Below are positions 38,005-48,084 of a DNA stretch of 64,000 nucleotides, in pieces. The stretch spans positions 310,001-374,000 of the forward strand of contig NW_015971553.1 in assembly GCF_000182565.1 (NCBI RefSeq). Direction: 5' to 3'. The translations under genes and the position numbers were made by a program. Below the pieces are notes generated by a model that was given only the letters and a program-made list of their open reading frames with translations, searched no databases and was not told the origin of the DNA. Position 1 is the stretch's first letter. Every line of letters starts with the position of its first letter. This DNA is from Spizellomyces punctatus DAOM BR117. Lineage: Eukaryota; Chytridiomycota; Chytridiomycetes; Spizellomycetales; Spizellomycetaceae.

Positions 38005-39159
38005 GGCGGGTTCCGTTTACAGCAGGGGGGAAGGTGTAAATAGCGTGGTTCTTGCAGATATAAATGGGTTGAAAGCCGAGCGTTGGAAGACGATGCCGGA
38101 GGGGGGGGGGGAAGATGGGGCAACTGAAAGAAAAAGCAAGACGGCAGGGGACGAACCTTTCGCGGGCTGTGCGGGCACCATGAGTGGTTGTATCCGTAAT
38201 TCCATTCTTTCGGAAAGTACAAGATTTTCACCCCATCCAAAGAAGAGCCTCAAATTGTGAAACGTTCGCAGGGGAAACATCTTGTCCGTACGATCGGACA
38301 CACAATCCGCTTGAAAAGGGAAAAAGGCTTTGGACCTGATGACTATAATTTCATCAACAGATGAGGAATAGGGCTGGGTTTCTTGGAACACCCCATAATT
38401 TACCTATCGTTATTATCGGAAATTAAAAACATTCGTCTTGCCACATCTCACACGCTACACACATGCTACTTGCCTCTCCCTCCCGCCCGGATCACGGTGC
38501 CTGATACCGTGTGTGTGTGCGTCTTTGTGTAAGCCTCTGATCCAGATCGGCCACATTGATGCACTTTGCAGCGCTCGTCCGACTAGACAGCCTGGAAGCA
38601 ATGCACTCCGAGTTCCTGGTATGCTGTCTTCTTGGAGCTGCTTTTTGATACGTTCTGTCACCAGTCCGCAGAGACTCTTGGATTTGTGAAGCGTTTCGGG
38701 AGAGCTCGTCGTTTTGACATACCATGGTGGAGATACAGAGCCTTCGTACCAGTTTGCCCCGTAACTTACATATTTTATTGTGGCCTTGACAAAGTTTGAT
38801 GCAGGGAATTTCGATCGTTGACACCATCACCGTGGGTGACAATCAGAACCAAGGATCGGTACTGCAGCTTCATACTTGTAGGGAACAACATTTGTTTTGG
38901 GTGTGTGCTTTCATCCAGCTCTTTTAACAGTAGATTTGTCAGATACATTGCTACTTAACCTGAGGGCATGGACATGTCTCAAGCGTACTTGCAAAATAAG
39001 AATGCTTGCTGTGGACTTTGGTTGTAGCTTCTTGTCAGTTGGGGTGGATGTAATGAAACACATCCACGCTCAGTCGCGCCACTCGTCAGCCAAGATCCGT
39101 CTGAATCTGAACAGGCTGATGGCAATGCATAATCCACCCCCCGGCCATGGCATATTAAA
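38005..39159. other. Divergent intergenic region, SH3 gene and cofilin promoters
   Basis: About 1.15 kb between divergent start codons. It holds a run of 11 G at 38101-38111, close to the 5' end of the SH3 gene, and a pyrimidine-rich tract near 38440-38490. I see no coding region that I can support. Confidence 0.5.
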
Positions 39160-39850
39160 ATGGCCCAGAGGTTTGTGGCGGAATTTAGGCTTAGGACTCG
39201 TTGCAACCTGTGCTCTCTGTTTCATTGTCGATTTGTAAAGCGCTATGGTAAGGACTATCCTCACAGGCATTGTGTGAAAATGTGGGCATCAAACCACCAC
39301 TCATTCATCACAGAGTTCAGGTGTGGGCATTCCTTCCGAATCGATCACTACATTTGAGGAGTTAAAGCTTGGACGTCGATATGCATATATCACATATCGT
39401 ATTTCCCCGACGGATGATGAAATAATCGTTGATCATGCTCTCGAGCGAACAGAAGCGGATGTGTTGGGAGGCAAAGCCACGTTTGAAAAGTTTGAAAAAG
39501 AGTTCCCCATAGACGAAGGACGCTTTGCGGTCATAGACATGGAATTCGATTGCGGCGGCGAAGGCGTGAGGAGCAAGCTTGTATTTTTAATGTGGTGCGT
39601 TCCGTGGGTAACCTATTGATGTCATGTCGTTGGACGGCTCAAGGTTAACCATTTGCACAGGGCACCTACGACTGCAGGGATTCGATCCCGCATGCTCTAT
39701 GCTTGCTCCAAACGTGCACTTCGTCAAAGGCTAGACGGCATTCACATGGAAGTCCAAGCGACAGATCCGTCTGAGCTAGCGTTCGAGACAGTGTTTGAGC
39801 AAGTTGCGCCTAAAGGAGCAGTGCCCGTTGCTAAGCCAACTGGGGCATGA
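39160..39850 (+). CDS. COF1: Cofilin/ADF actin-depolymerising factor
   Basis: Actin filament severing and depolymerising protein of the cytoplasm. Three exons: 39160-39170 (only 11 nt: ATG plus two and two-thirds codons), 39316-39594 and 39661-39850, with matching phases 2 and 2. The joined N-terminus MAQSSGVGIPSESITTFEEL corresponds to the usual S-S/R-GV start that carries the regulatory Ser. The ADF fold follows with YAYITYRISPTDDEIIVDH, FPIDEGRFAVIDMEFDCGGE, KLVFLMWAPTTAGIRSRMLY and the actin-binding long helix CSKRALRQRLDGIHMEVQAT, then the ADF end DPSELAFETVFEQ. About 159 residues, slightly longer than the usual 140-150 because of a Pro/Ala-rich tail. A first exon of a few codons is typical of fungal cofilin genes. 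Confidence 0.95.
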
Positions 39851-40213
39851 AGAGTGGGTAAATTACGGAAGGTGGCAAGGGGATATATCGTGTAGTATAC
39901 CATTGCATAGCAAACGAGCGATTTTTTTTTTTTCTTTTTTATTGGGAATAGCTGCGAGTAACTGCTACAGATCTCTATCAATACAAGAGTTCTTCTTTAG
40001 CAAAGAAGCAGTCCTCCCAAAGCAAGCTATGGAATTCATCCTAAATGTACATTGGACGATCTTAAACAAATATTCCATCGCCCAAGAATCGTTCTATTTC
40101 TACACTATATACAATTGCTTTCACGTTCCTTTGGCCGAATGTCGCAAGGTTGCACCAAGAAGGCTTGTAAATATGAGGATATATAGGTACAGGAAGAGGT
40201 ATATGAGGTATCG
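39851..40213. other. Convergent 3' intergenic region
   Basis: About 360 bp between the cofilin stop (+) and the stop of the RVxF protein gene (-). It is AT-rich with a T run at 39921-39930. Nothing else is seen. Confidence 0.5.
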
Positions 40214-41030
40214 CTAGAAGCACGGTTGGTATACAAGAGATCGATCCAATTTTGGAGCGATCAGTGGATCTGGCCGCCACGGAGTTGCGTCACGAGAGAC
40301 GTAACTTGGAGTTCGGGAGAGGTGGCATTCCGTGGCAGATGATACGGGGGATGGGGAGGAGGTAGCGGCCGAAGCAGCCTGAGGATGATTGAACGATACG
40401 GGTGTGATGTAGAAGCCAGCTACCACATTGGTCGGTGTGTCAGCGTTTCGCGAGGCACGGACTTGTGCCTCTTCAGCGAGATGACGTTGTCGGTAGAGTT
40501 CGAGGGTATGCTGATGCATTTGAGCACGGATTTGTAAAACTTCTGCAATGTCCTCTCGAGTGAGGGGCGAGACGTCGATTGTGCTACGATCTGTAAACAA
40601 AAGAATGATTAGCAACTGCCAGAGAGATGATGATTGTTGAAGATGCTTTCAACATACCGTATTCATCTGAAGAAAAAGTTTCTCTGACTGCCACCATCTC
40701 GACAAATCTTACTTTTTTGGGCTGTTTGCTTGAGCCAGATCTGTCATCGTAGTTGTTTTTTTTGCTCCCGGTAGTGGCGGTGCTTGACGTGCTGCTTACA
40801 CTGACGTCGCTGGATAGCGAATCAGAGCGCCTGCGAACAGGCGGTGACGGAGGATGCGGAATAAATGCTGAACATGTAGCAACGGGCTGTGGAAGGGGCA
40901 CATATTGCTTGCGAGCGGTCGATCCCTTGCCTGCGATCGAAGGGATATGATGAAAGTGTTTCGGAGAATGCATACTGTGATGATGATGCATGGCGATCGT
41001 GGCCGCAGGCGATGGGTGAGAGAGAGGCAT
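40214..41030 (-). CDS. Small disordered protein with RVxF-type PP1-docking motif, otherwise unknown
   Basis: Two exons, about 250 residues. The N-terminal exon (41030 to about 40660) is rich in His, Ser and Pro and ends with the conserved-looking block KKVRFVEMVAVRETFSSDEY. KVRF fits the RVxF docking consensus for protein phosphatase 1, and the following VxxRETFSxDEYDR pattern resembles fungal regulatory proteins of unknown function. After an intron the second exon gives STIDVSPLTREDIAEVLQIR, an acidic-then-helical segment, and a disordered tail ending LVYQPCF with stop at 40214. The ATG at 41030 is the first in frame (MPLSHPSPAATIA). A splice-acceptor-like TTTGTCACAG directly upstream leaves open a further 5' exon. 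PP1 binding is inference only. Confidence 0.6.
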
Positions 41031-41833
41031 TGCGAGTTGGGCGATCTGTGACAAAGAACGGGAGCTGATAATTGGCTAGTGCTGATCGAGAGTGATGAAT
41101 CAAGTCTTTATAAAGACAAACTATCCGGGTGTCTTTTTTGTCAGCAGGCAATTGCTGCGTTGAATTGCAGGGCTTGAAAAGGGCTTTGAGTAAAAGTCAC
41201 TATCTTGGCTTTTGTTCCTTCCAGGGACGAGAAGGCTTTTTGGAGAATCCTGCATTTTTATAAATTCATCCTTTTTCAAAAGCCATTTCGGAGCCTGTGT
41301 TGATTTACGTGACTTCGACGTATACGCTTGTCGTAAGCACTCTTTGAAAACCATGAATTATAATTTTTTTTTTCTGATGATTGCATTTTTAACAAAAACA
41401 AAAAACAGAAAATCGGTGGGGGAGAATATCGTCATTTTTACTTGGATACAGTTCAAACTCCTTCCCAAATGCTCAGTTTGTTGGTGGATGTTTTTTCCTT
41501 TGTTTAAAATGCCTTGTTGAAAAAGCCCAAACGTCACGTTACGTGTTTTTTTCTGTGTCGCAGATGGTAACTATGCCACACACTGGCGAGTCATCGTCAT
41601 TTGCCTTGCCTCCTTGCGCCATCTCATGTGAAAAAGCACAGTGTCCAGACTTTCAGACACACTGGCTTGCTGTCTGCCCTTTGCGGCCTGTGGGTGCATC
41701 TCCAACGATTAAAGACCCAGCAGGGCTTTATTGTCACGTGCATACTGATGGGCTTGAGGGCTTACCATTACAAATTGCCCAGATAGCTATCCGGTGGTTG
41801 CAGCTATCCGGTGGTTGTATTCCGGAGTTGATA
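41031..41833. other. Divergent promoter region with homopolymer runs
   Basis: About 800 bp between the RVxF protein gene (-) and the dehydrogenase gene (+). It contains long A/T runs and, just before the dehydrogenase ATG, a 17-bp tandem duplication. The plus frame is open from 41543 in phase with the dehydrogenase, but the duplication and lack of conserved sequence argue that it is untranslated. Confidence 0.5.
41785..41817 (+). repeat. Tandem duplication of a 17-bp unit
   Basis: AGCTATCCGGTGGTTG occurs at 41785-41800 and again at 41802-41817, one base apart. The 17-bp period is not a multiple of three, which suggests the segment is not coding and supports the dehydrogenase start at 41834. 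Confidence 0.75.
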
Positions 41834-42756
41834 ATGGCTTCTCCCAAAGATAATCCAATCATGAACGCTCGTCCGCTTACGATCATCACAGGGGGCAATC
41901 GGGGATTGGGATACGAATTATCTCATCAGCTGTTCAAAATCCATCATCATGATATACTACTGACTGCCCGCGATATCAACAAGGCTAGAGAGGCAGCTAC
42001 GCGCATATCATCTGGAGTGAATAATGGAAATAGCATACGCACTGCACAGTTGGATGTCTCCTCGTCGGAATCCATCTTGCGATTTGTGTCGGATGAACTC
42101 GATCCGCTGTTGGCCTCCTTGGCGCAACAAGGCAATGGCCAATCTCTTGTAACGCTTGTCAATAATGCCGGGATTTACGGACAAGGGTGGAGAGAGACAC
42201 TGGTGACGAATGTTGTAGGTCCCGGTCTTCTCTCACGCAAGTTTCTGGAGATTCTTCCGCAGACATTAAAGGGAAGAATTGTTAATATGACGAGTGGGCT
42301 GGGGAATGCGGCAAATCTCCCATCGACGTTGTTACGGCAACTTGAAGCGCAACCTCCAAAGTCCCCGGAAGAAATAGTAAAGTGGGCGGGAAATTGGGAG
42401 CAGGACGAAACCGGACACGCAAACCCGTACAATCTGTCAAAGCATTTACTAAATTACATGACAGAGCTACATGCAAAGGAAGGACATGGGCGCGCGATTG
42501 CTGTCATGTAAGTAGCCTTTTCTGTCTGGTGTCGATGCATTCTGACGCCTGATCAACATTGATTTCAATTCGCCATAGCGCTGTCGACCCAGGCTGGGTA
42601 CAAACAGACATGGGCGGACAGGGTGCCCCTGGTACCATCCAGCAGGGTGTTGATAGGATGCTTGCGCAGGTGCTTGCGGATGAGCATGAAAGCATGAAAC
42701 GAAGCGGGAAGGTGTTTGGTGATGGTGGGACGTGTTATGATTGGAAAAGACACTGA
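41834..42756 (+). CDS. Short-chain dehydrogenase/reductase, carbonyl-reductase-like
   Basis: NAD(P)-dependent oxidoreductase, classical SDR of the carbonyl reductase type, probably cytosolic. Two exons, 41834-42507 and 42579-42756, phase 2. The cofactor motif is TIITGGNRGLGYELSHQLF (TGxxxGxG), with TAR at the end of beta-2, where Arg favours NADP(H). The structural LVTLVNNAGIYG (NNAG) and the active site follow: Ser in RIVNMTSGLGN and YNLSK (YxxxK) near 42430. After the active site comes IAVIAVDPGWVQTDMGGQGA, the usual PGxVxTDM block, and a short C-terminus with FGDGGTCYDW. About 283 residues. I chose the ATG at 41834 (MASPKDNP), which sits shortly before the first beta strand. Substrate cannot be told. 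Confidence 0.92.
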
Positions 42757-43139
42757 TACAACGTTATTGGTCATTTGCTAGCTTGTGCAGCGCTCTGTAA
42801 ATTAGAAAGTAGAAAGCGCTTAGAAGATCATCGTATCTGGCCCATCATAAGATTGGTGCTTGCGGTTGACATTTGACGGGTGGATGTTGGATATTATCTA
42901 CGATCCCAGAGTTCTTTAAAAAGATTACAGACGGCTATTCAAATGTGCAATTGATAAGCTAATCAACCTCTGTCAAACATTTGGCAGGGCAATGTTATTG
43001 CAACCCGGTCTTCCAACAAGGCCCTGGTTTCACACGGGTTCGTTCCTGAAACCACCGTGAATCTTACTGTGACGCCAGAAGACGCGCACGATCTGCACAA
43101 AGTCGTTTTGTCGCCGTCACTTCGGATAGAATCGTCATA
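42757..43139. other. Intergenic region
   Basis: About 380 bp between two plus-strand genes. Nothing distinctive is seen. Confidence 0.5.
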
Positions 43140-44487
43140 ATGTCTACCAATAGAGAGACTTTCGTTAACCGGCACCACTTTCTCCCTTCCTCTTTGATTG
43201 CCTCAGACTCCCCCGCTCCTTCATCTCCCATATCTTCGCCAACATCGATGGACGACGACGATACAATATCAGTCGGGACGCCAACGCATCCCAGCTCGTT
43301 ACCCGACGAGGAGGACCTCCTCTCGGTTTTAAATGAGGACTCCATATTTGACGACGAGGACGATGATGTGGACCGAGATAGCGCCGTGTTACCTAGTGAT
43401 TTAGACCGCAAGGCCGTTGTTGGATTGGACGATGAGGACTTGATGGAAGTGGACGAAGACGAGGAAGCTCTTCGCGCGAAGGAAGAGACAAGGAGTGAAA
43501 GCACCCGTGGGAAATATGATGACGATGAGAAGAAAAGTGCTGTTTCAGCAAAGGAAGGGAAAAAGAGTTCCGGTTCAAAGGTGAAGGCTGCGGCGAGCAA
43601 GAAACGCAAAGGTAGGGCGTGATCCTGTGCTCCTAAAATGATTTAGTCTTACGATTTAAGTAGCCCATACTGATGTTACTTGTTGGGGCTAGCCTCTGAT
43701 GACTTTGACAGGTAATATTTTTGCCTATCTTCGTGCATTTATGCGTACCTGTTTAGTATGTGCTGACCTGATGCAATTTGGGTCATCGTAACCGTCATTT
43801 TATTAGTGACTCTTCCCTTGGTTCCGAGGGACCCACTCCAAGTAAGCGAATGACTGCTAGACAGCGCGCAATGATTGCCCGAGACACTGGGGAGACCGAT
43901 GAACCGTCCTACGAGCTGCCCGATGGTACTTATCGAGCCATATCTGAAACTTTTCCTCTCAGCAACTCTCTCTTATTTGATCCATTCTTTCAGAGCGCCC
44001 TTCTAGAAGGAAAATATTTACAGCCGAAGAAATTGCACTGCGAAAATCCGAGACCGCCCGACGGCGAAAACATCAGGCAGATGCCAAAGCGGAGGAAGCC
44101 AAGATTAATACCATACAGAAATTACTCAGAAAACAGGCTACGAAAAAGAGAAGCAAAGATGAGGTGAGAAATGCGCATAGTTCACGGCACGGACTTTATA
44201 TTCCGTTAGTAACCTGTTTCGAAATAAAGGAGCAAGGCGCAGATGACGCCCCTATACGCCCGACTGAGATCCATTATGTCCAAACCCCTCATTCAAGCAC
44301 CCTTTCCTTCCCTTTCGCAACACTCCAGACCAATCCCGACCTATTAGTGCCACATAAAGCACATACATATCCACAGCCCCGATTATGCTCTATAACAGGC
44401 TGTACATTGCCGAAAAAGTATCGGCACTCCCGTTCCGGGAAAGATGTATGTGGAATGGAACATTATAAGATGGTTGAGCTGGGCTGA
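43140..44487 (+). CDS. IES2: INO80 complex subunit B / Ies2 (PAPA-1-like domain and HIT-type zinc finger)
   Basis: Subunit of the INO80 chromatin remodeler; Ies2 stimulates the Ino80 ATPase. Five exons fit all phases: 43140-43611, 43693-43711 (a 19-nt microexon), 43807-43925, 43994-44163 and 44230-44487. The N-terminal part is acidic and Ser-rich. The microexon supplies the bridge SDDFDSDSSLGSEGP into the conserved block KRMTARQRAMIARDTGETDE. The PAPA-1 motif IFTAEEIALRKSETARRRK and the coiled region AKINTIQKLLRKQATKKR follow. A region with EIHYVQTPHSSTLSFP leads to the terminal HIT-like finger: CSITGCTLPKKYRHSRSG and VCGMEHYK, then stop. Domain order and size (about 345 residues) match the family. 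Without the microexon the frame is lost, so a simple gene caller would probably truncate or misjoin it. Confidence 0.9.
43693..43711 (+). other. 19-nt microexon of the Ies2 gene
   Basis: Flanked by CTAG upstream and GTAATA downstream. It joins phase 1 to phase 2 and encodes part of the acidic bridge before KRMTARQRAM. It is deduced because no other junction between 43611 and 43807 keeps the frame. Confidence 0.7.
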
Positions 44488-44905
44488 TGGATTCCTTGTT
44501 CACTTGTGATGCAAAATCTTTTGGTTTACAATTCGCAGTTCCGTCAGTCTTACCCAAAAAGCCATGCCGTTGTAAGTTGTTTTTCTGCTTACGACATCCC
44601 AGGCTTTTTACCGCGACTTTGAATTTCCATTTTTGATCAAATGGGCCCCCCAAGATTTGGTTGGGGGAACTCAGTCTTTGCATCCGTTTAGGACGAGCAC
44701 GATCTGGCGATTGACGCACAAAAACAGCATTGACTGCCTCTTGACACTGATATTGCAGTCGTGATTCCACTTATTCAAGATCCGACGCACAACTGCTTGT
44801 AGGTCTTGGTACGATTAATTGGTCTTTGAGGGATTCTCGCAACCTACATCAAGGTTCCTCTACCTTGGTTGCCAATCCCTACATTCCATTTGACGACGCG
44901 CATCA
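44488..44905. other. Intergenic region
   Basis: About 420 bp between two plus-strand genes. A 126-codon minus-strand frame crosses it but overlaps the Ies2 zinc finger exon and has no domain, so I do not call it. Confidence 0.5.
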
Positions 44906-46005
44906 ATGTCCGCCGCACCGCCTCCCATCGAAGTCCTCGCCCATGGTACACCACAGTCTGGGCCACCTCTGTCCGACGCCGACCAGGCGCTGTTAGAAGC
45001 CGAAGCTCGCTTTGCAGAGGAACATCGGGGACATGAGAAACAGCATGCGACAATGGCGCTCATCCTCATAATGGGATTGATCATATCTCAGTTGGGCATC
45101 TTGGTGTGGAAAAAGTATCATATTAAATCATTCCAATTGGCGACCCTACTCGGGTTATGGATCGTTCCCCCAATAATGGGCTTCCAAGCGGGAAATATGC
45201 GATACGTTTTTGTGTGGGTCCTCTTTTCGCTGGCGAATGGCTGGATTGTGCGTATGGCATTGCAAAATCCGATGCAGAGTGTGACTCCTAGATTGGTTTA
45301 CAAGTGGTATACGTGGGTGTACAACCTCTCGTATGGTATTGGAGTGGTGGGATATGTGGTGGTATTGCTTTCATTCTTCCACATACCGGTGGTGGTGGGA
45401 ATCCGGATGGAGACAGAGATAAAGTTCTTTGAGGTAAGAAAAGAAATGATTGCGGATACTTGACTGCACTGTTCTCACCAACCCTGTTTCTAGACCGGTG
45501 TGATCCTCCTCTTCTATGGCTTATACTTTGGAACACTCTCTCGTGATTTTGTGGAAAGGCTTTCAGACCGAATGGCAACCACCATGGGATACTATTCTCG
45601 TACTGGGTTTCCTCGCAAGCACCTGCGATCCAACATGTGTGCCATTTGCGGCGACACTACCACATCCGATGGTACCGCCGATAGTTCTCAAAAGTTGCAC
45701 CGATTAGGATGTGGACATACATACCATGAAAAATGCATAAGGTAACTATATTATGAACTCCATCGTTTATTGAACTGGTGTTGATATTGGCTACTATGTA
45801 CAGAGGATGGACTATCATTGGCAAGAAGGACTCGTGCCCATATTGCAAAGAAAAAGTTGACCTAAAAGCGTTCAAGAAGAACCCATGGGACACGTCGCAA
45901 ATGCTTTACCTGAACCTGTTGGATGCACTGCGCTACATGATCGTCTGGAACCCTATCATCTTTTTGATCATACATTTGGTGTTTGAGATATCAGGATTGA
46001 AGTAG
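44906..46005 (+). CDS. RNF121/RNF175-type ER/Golgi membrane RING ubiquitin ligase
   Basis: E3 ubiquitin ligase of the secretory pathway, linked in animals to ER quality control of channel proteins. Three exons fit exactly: 44906-45433, 45494-45741 and 45804-46005. A polar N-terminus ends in RFAEEHRGHEKQHATMALIL, the family start of the first helix. Five or six helices follow, with blocks such as SQLGILVWKKYHIKSFQLAT, RLVYKWYTWVYNLSYGIGVV and GVILLFYGLYFGTLSRDFVE. The RING is RSNMCAICGD, HRLGCGHTYHEKCIRGW and KKDSCPYCKEKVDLKAF, with all zinc ligands present. A last helix, YMIVWNPIIFLIIHLVFEI, ends the protein. About 325 residues, matching the family. The start ATG is the first in frame. Confidence 0.94.
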
Positions 46006-46336
46006 TACCCATGTGCGGTGCTATCTGTATTTATTTATATTAGACAACGATACACATACCATAGAAAGCATACTTGGACGCTTGAAAGATGTGAGACTGT
46101 ACTGTTTCTAACTTTCCAAGGGATTGGGTCATCAACTGCTCAACCCAATATCACGAGCACCAAGGGTCAGCTTACTAACCTACTAGGCCCCGCCAGGGCA
46201 CTACAAACAACAGGGGATCATGATAACCCTCGTGGCTGTTTTGTGTTGGGATTTTTTCTTGGCGGAGGCTATAAACCATGGAGAAGGTTGTCAGGTAAAT
46301 GTCCTTCGCTCGCTAATCCGTTCATCTCTGTTCACA
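46006..46336. other. Short intergenic region
   Basis: About 330 bp between two plus-strand genes. The frame of the next gene is open upstream of its signal peptide, but the ATG at 46337 starts a better signal peptide than the ATG at 46220. Confidence 0.4.
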
Positions 46337-46846
46337 ATGATTTCCTGGCAAGGTTCATTTTTGCTCTTCACAGTGGTTGGAGTGTGTTTGATGAGGAAAG
46401 CGTTGGCGATACCCATATCTGACAACAATACCTTGCCAACACTCTCCTCGACACTCTCCTCCACCACTTCCTCTCTCAACAGCACATCTATCACCGTTAA
46501 CTCTACATTGTACAGTACTAGTACACAAACCGCTGCAACAACATCCACCATCGCACCAGACGAAAATGTCCCCGAGACGATTCCAATCGACCCGGTTATA
46601 CTCCCTCTTCCCATTCCCATTCCTGGCATACCAAACCCAGTGGAACCACCGGCCATTCCTCTTCCAACCGACCTATTCGAAACAAGCGGACCGGATCCAA
46701 CTGGACCGCTCGTTGCGACGTGGGTGACTGAACCGGAGCCGACACAAGAGGTGTCTGGGCCCTTGATGCCGCCTGTTGTTGGCGGTAGTTTCTTGCCGCC
46801 AGTAGTGGCTCCTACGATGACTGCGAATGCTACGCTGCGGGTCTGA
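46337..46846 (+). CDS. Secreted Ser/Thr/Pro-rich protein, unknown
   Basis: About 169 residues in one exon. The start at 46337 gives a hydrophobic signal peptide, SWQGSFLLFTVVGVCLM, followed by a likely cleavage site in ALAIP. The rest is Ser/Thr-rich with several N-glycosylation sequons (NNT, NST, NAT) and then Pro-rich with repeated short pieces (LPLPIPIPGIPNP, PPAIPLP, PPVVGGSFLPPVV). There is no obvious C-terminal GPI or membrane segment. It resembles small mannoprotein-like wall or secreted proteins of fungi. Homology cannot be judged by eye because of the low complexity. Confidence 0.55.
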   Translation: MISWQGSFLLFTVVGVCLMRKALAIPISDNNTLPTLSSTLSSTTSSLNSTSITVNSTLYSTSTQTAATTSTIAPDENVPETIPIDPVILPLPIPIPGIPNPVEPPAIPLPTDLFETSGPDPTGPLVATWVTEPEPTQEVSGPLMPPVVGGSFLPPVVAPTMTANATLRV

Positions 46847-47641
46847 CACAAAAAACCTTTGAGCAGTTAATGGTTGCCTGTGGACGACAACCGCAGTGGC
46901 TAGGTTGGTACGCCTGCCAAGAACCCTCAAGCATGTGGCGGAGGTGGTTATGGAAAAATCAGTGAACTTGCCGGACAATGGAGTAGCATTATTCGTATGA
47001 AACTTGGCTTTCCATAGTTCTGTGTTGTAGAATATATGTCGTGATGGCGTAATGTCAAAAGTGTACATGTTAATTGCTATTTTTCAAAAAAGAAAAACAG
47101 AAAAAAAGAAATAAAGGTCGAGTTGTTCTTTCATCATTTGGATGCCAATGGTCTCCCAATTCCTTTTTTTTTTTTTGATCAAACGCCTGTACTGCGTACG
47201 ACAAAGCCACGCAGATCATTATTAGGTAGATAGTGCCGCCTAGAAGAGGAACCCCAATTACTACCCAAACGAGCAGTCGGTACAGAACATTCGCTGATGA
47301 CGAATATGATCTGACGTTCGAAAGAAAAGTGACATCGGGGCAAACGAGCAGTTCTAACACGCATCTCGTCGTCAACCGGCAGCTCCGCCACGCTTACCTG
47401 ATCGAGTGGCTGGCTCATCACGTCACAGTTTCGATTGTCTTGGAACACTCTTGGCACTTGAGGGTTCAAACTGGTATATAAAGGCAGCCAGATGGACCAA
47501 ATTCCTTTTTTCTTCACTCACCTACAACGACCAAGACGCATAAAAACAAGACTCTAGATTTCTACTACGTAATACATTTGCGCGTCACCACATCTATACG
47601 CTTATTACACTCCCGAACAAACTTTGTAAAACAACTAAAAA
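46847..47641. other. Intergenic region and promoter of the CYSTM gene
   Basis: About 795 bp. It contains a TATA box at 47475-47482 and homopolymer runs near 47085-47115 and 47165-47176. A minus-strand frame at 47179-47517 lacks support. Confidence 0.5.
47475..47482 (+). promoter_or_regulatory. TATA box of the CYSTM gene
   Basis: TATATAAA in the context GGTATATAAAGG, 160 bp before the ATG at 47642. The intervening leader is A/C-rich, as in highly expressed fungal genes. Confidence 0.7.
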
Positions 47642-47851
47642 ATGGGTGCATCAAACTCTCGCTACTACGGTGGAAACCAGCAAGCGTACTACCAGCAACC
47701 ATCCGGTTACGGATACCCAACGACCCAACCAGTTTACTACGAGCGACGACGAGATGACGGATGTGGAGGATTTTTGACGGGATGTCTTGCGGCCTTGTGC
47801 TGTTGCTGCTGTGTGGAGGATTGTACTGACTGTTGTCTCATGTGTTGTTGA
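47642..47851 (+). CDS. CYSTM-family cysteine-rich tail-anchored micro-protein
   Basis: A 69-residue protein in one exon. The N-terminus MGASNSRY fits an N-myristoylation signal (Gly2, Ser6). A Gln/Tyr/Gly/Pro-rich segment follows, as in CYSTM proteins, and then the module itself: DDGCGGFLTGCLAALCCCCC and VEDCTDCCLMCC. That is 12 cysteines in the last 28 residues, which suits palmitoylation or metal and redox interaction at a membrane. The CYSTM family is widespread in eukaryotes and often stress- or metal-related; this role is inferred from family. The strong TATA box upstream suggests inducible or high expression. Confidence 0.85.
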   Translation: MGASNSRYYGGNQQAYYQQPSGYGYPTTQPVYYERRRDDGCGGFLTGCLAALCCCCCVEDCTDCCLMCC

Positions 47852-48084
47852 TGAGAGTGGGAGGCTCAAGCGAGAGAGCATGGGTATTCATGGTTGAACG
47901 GCGGGCGGGTGTTTGAGTATGCTGGGATTATGTACATATTTGTCTGTTCAAAGTAAATAATAACAAGACTCCTTGAAGTATCTACTGCATACATTTCATT
48001 TTATGCACTATCCATCTACTCTAAATATTAAGGTCGCATAAGAACATCCCATTATTATCATCTCAACAGTTGCCCCAACACGAT

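Noticed and set aside
38897-39238. Plus-strand frame of 113 codons upstream of cofilin
   Set aside because: It runs across the cofilin start codon and first intron in another frame and shows no domain.
41543-41833. N-terminal extension of the short-chain dehydrogenase
   Set aside because: The frame is open, but a 17-bp tandem duplication and lack of family similarity argue that translation starts at 41834.
44390-44770. Minus-strand frame of 126 codons
   Set aside because: It overlaps the Ies2 zinc-finger exon on the other strand and has no recognisable feature.
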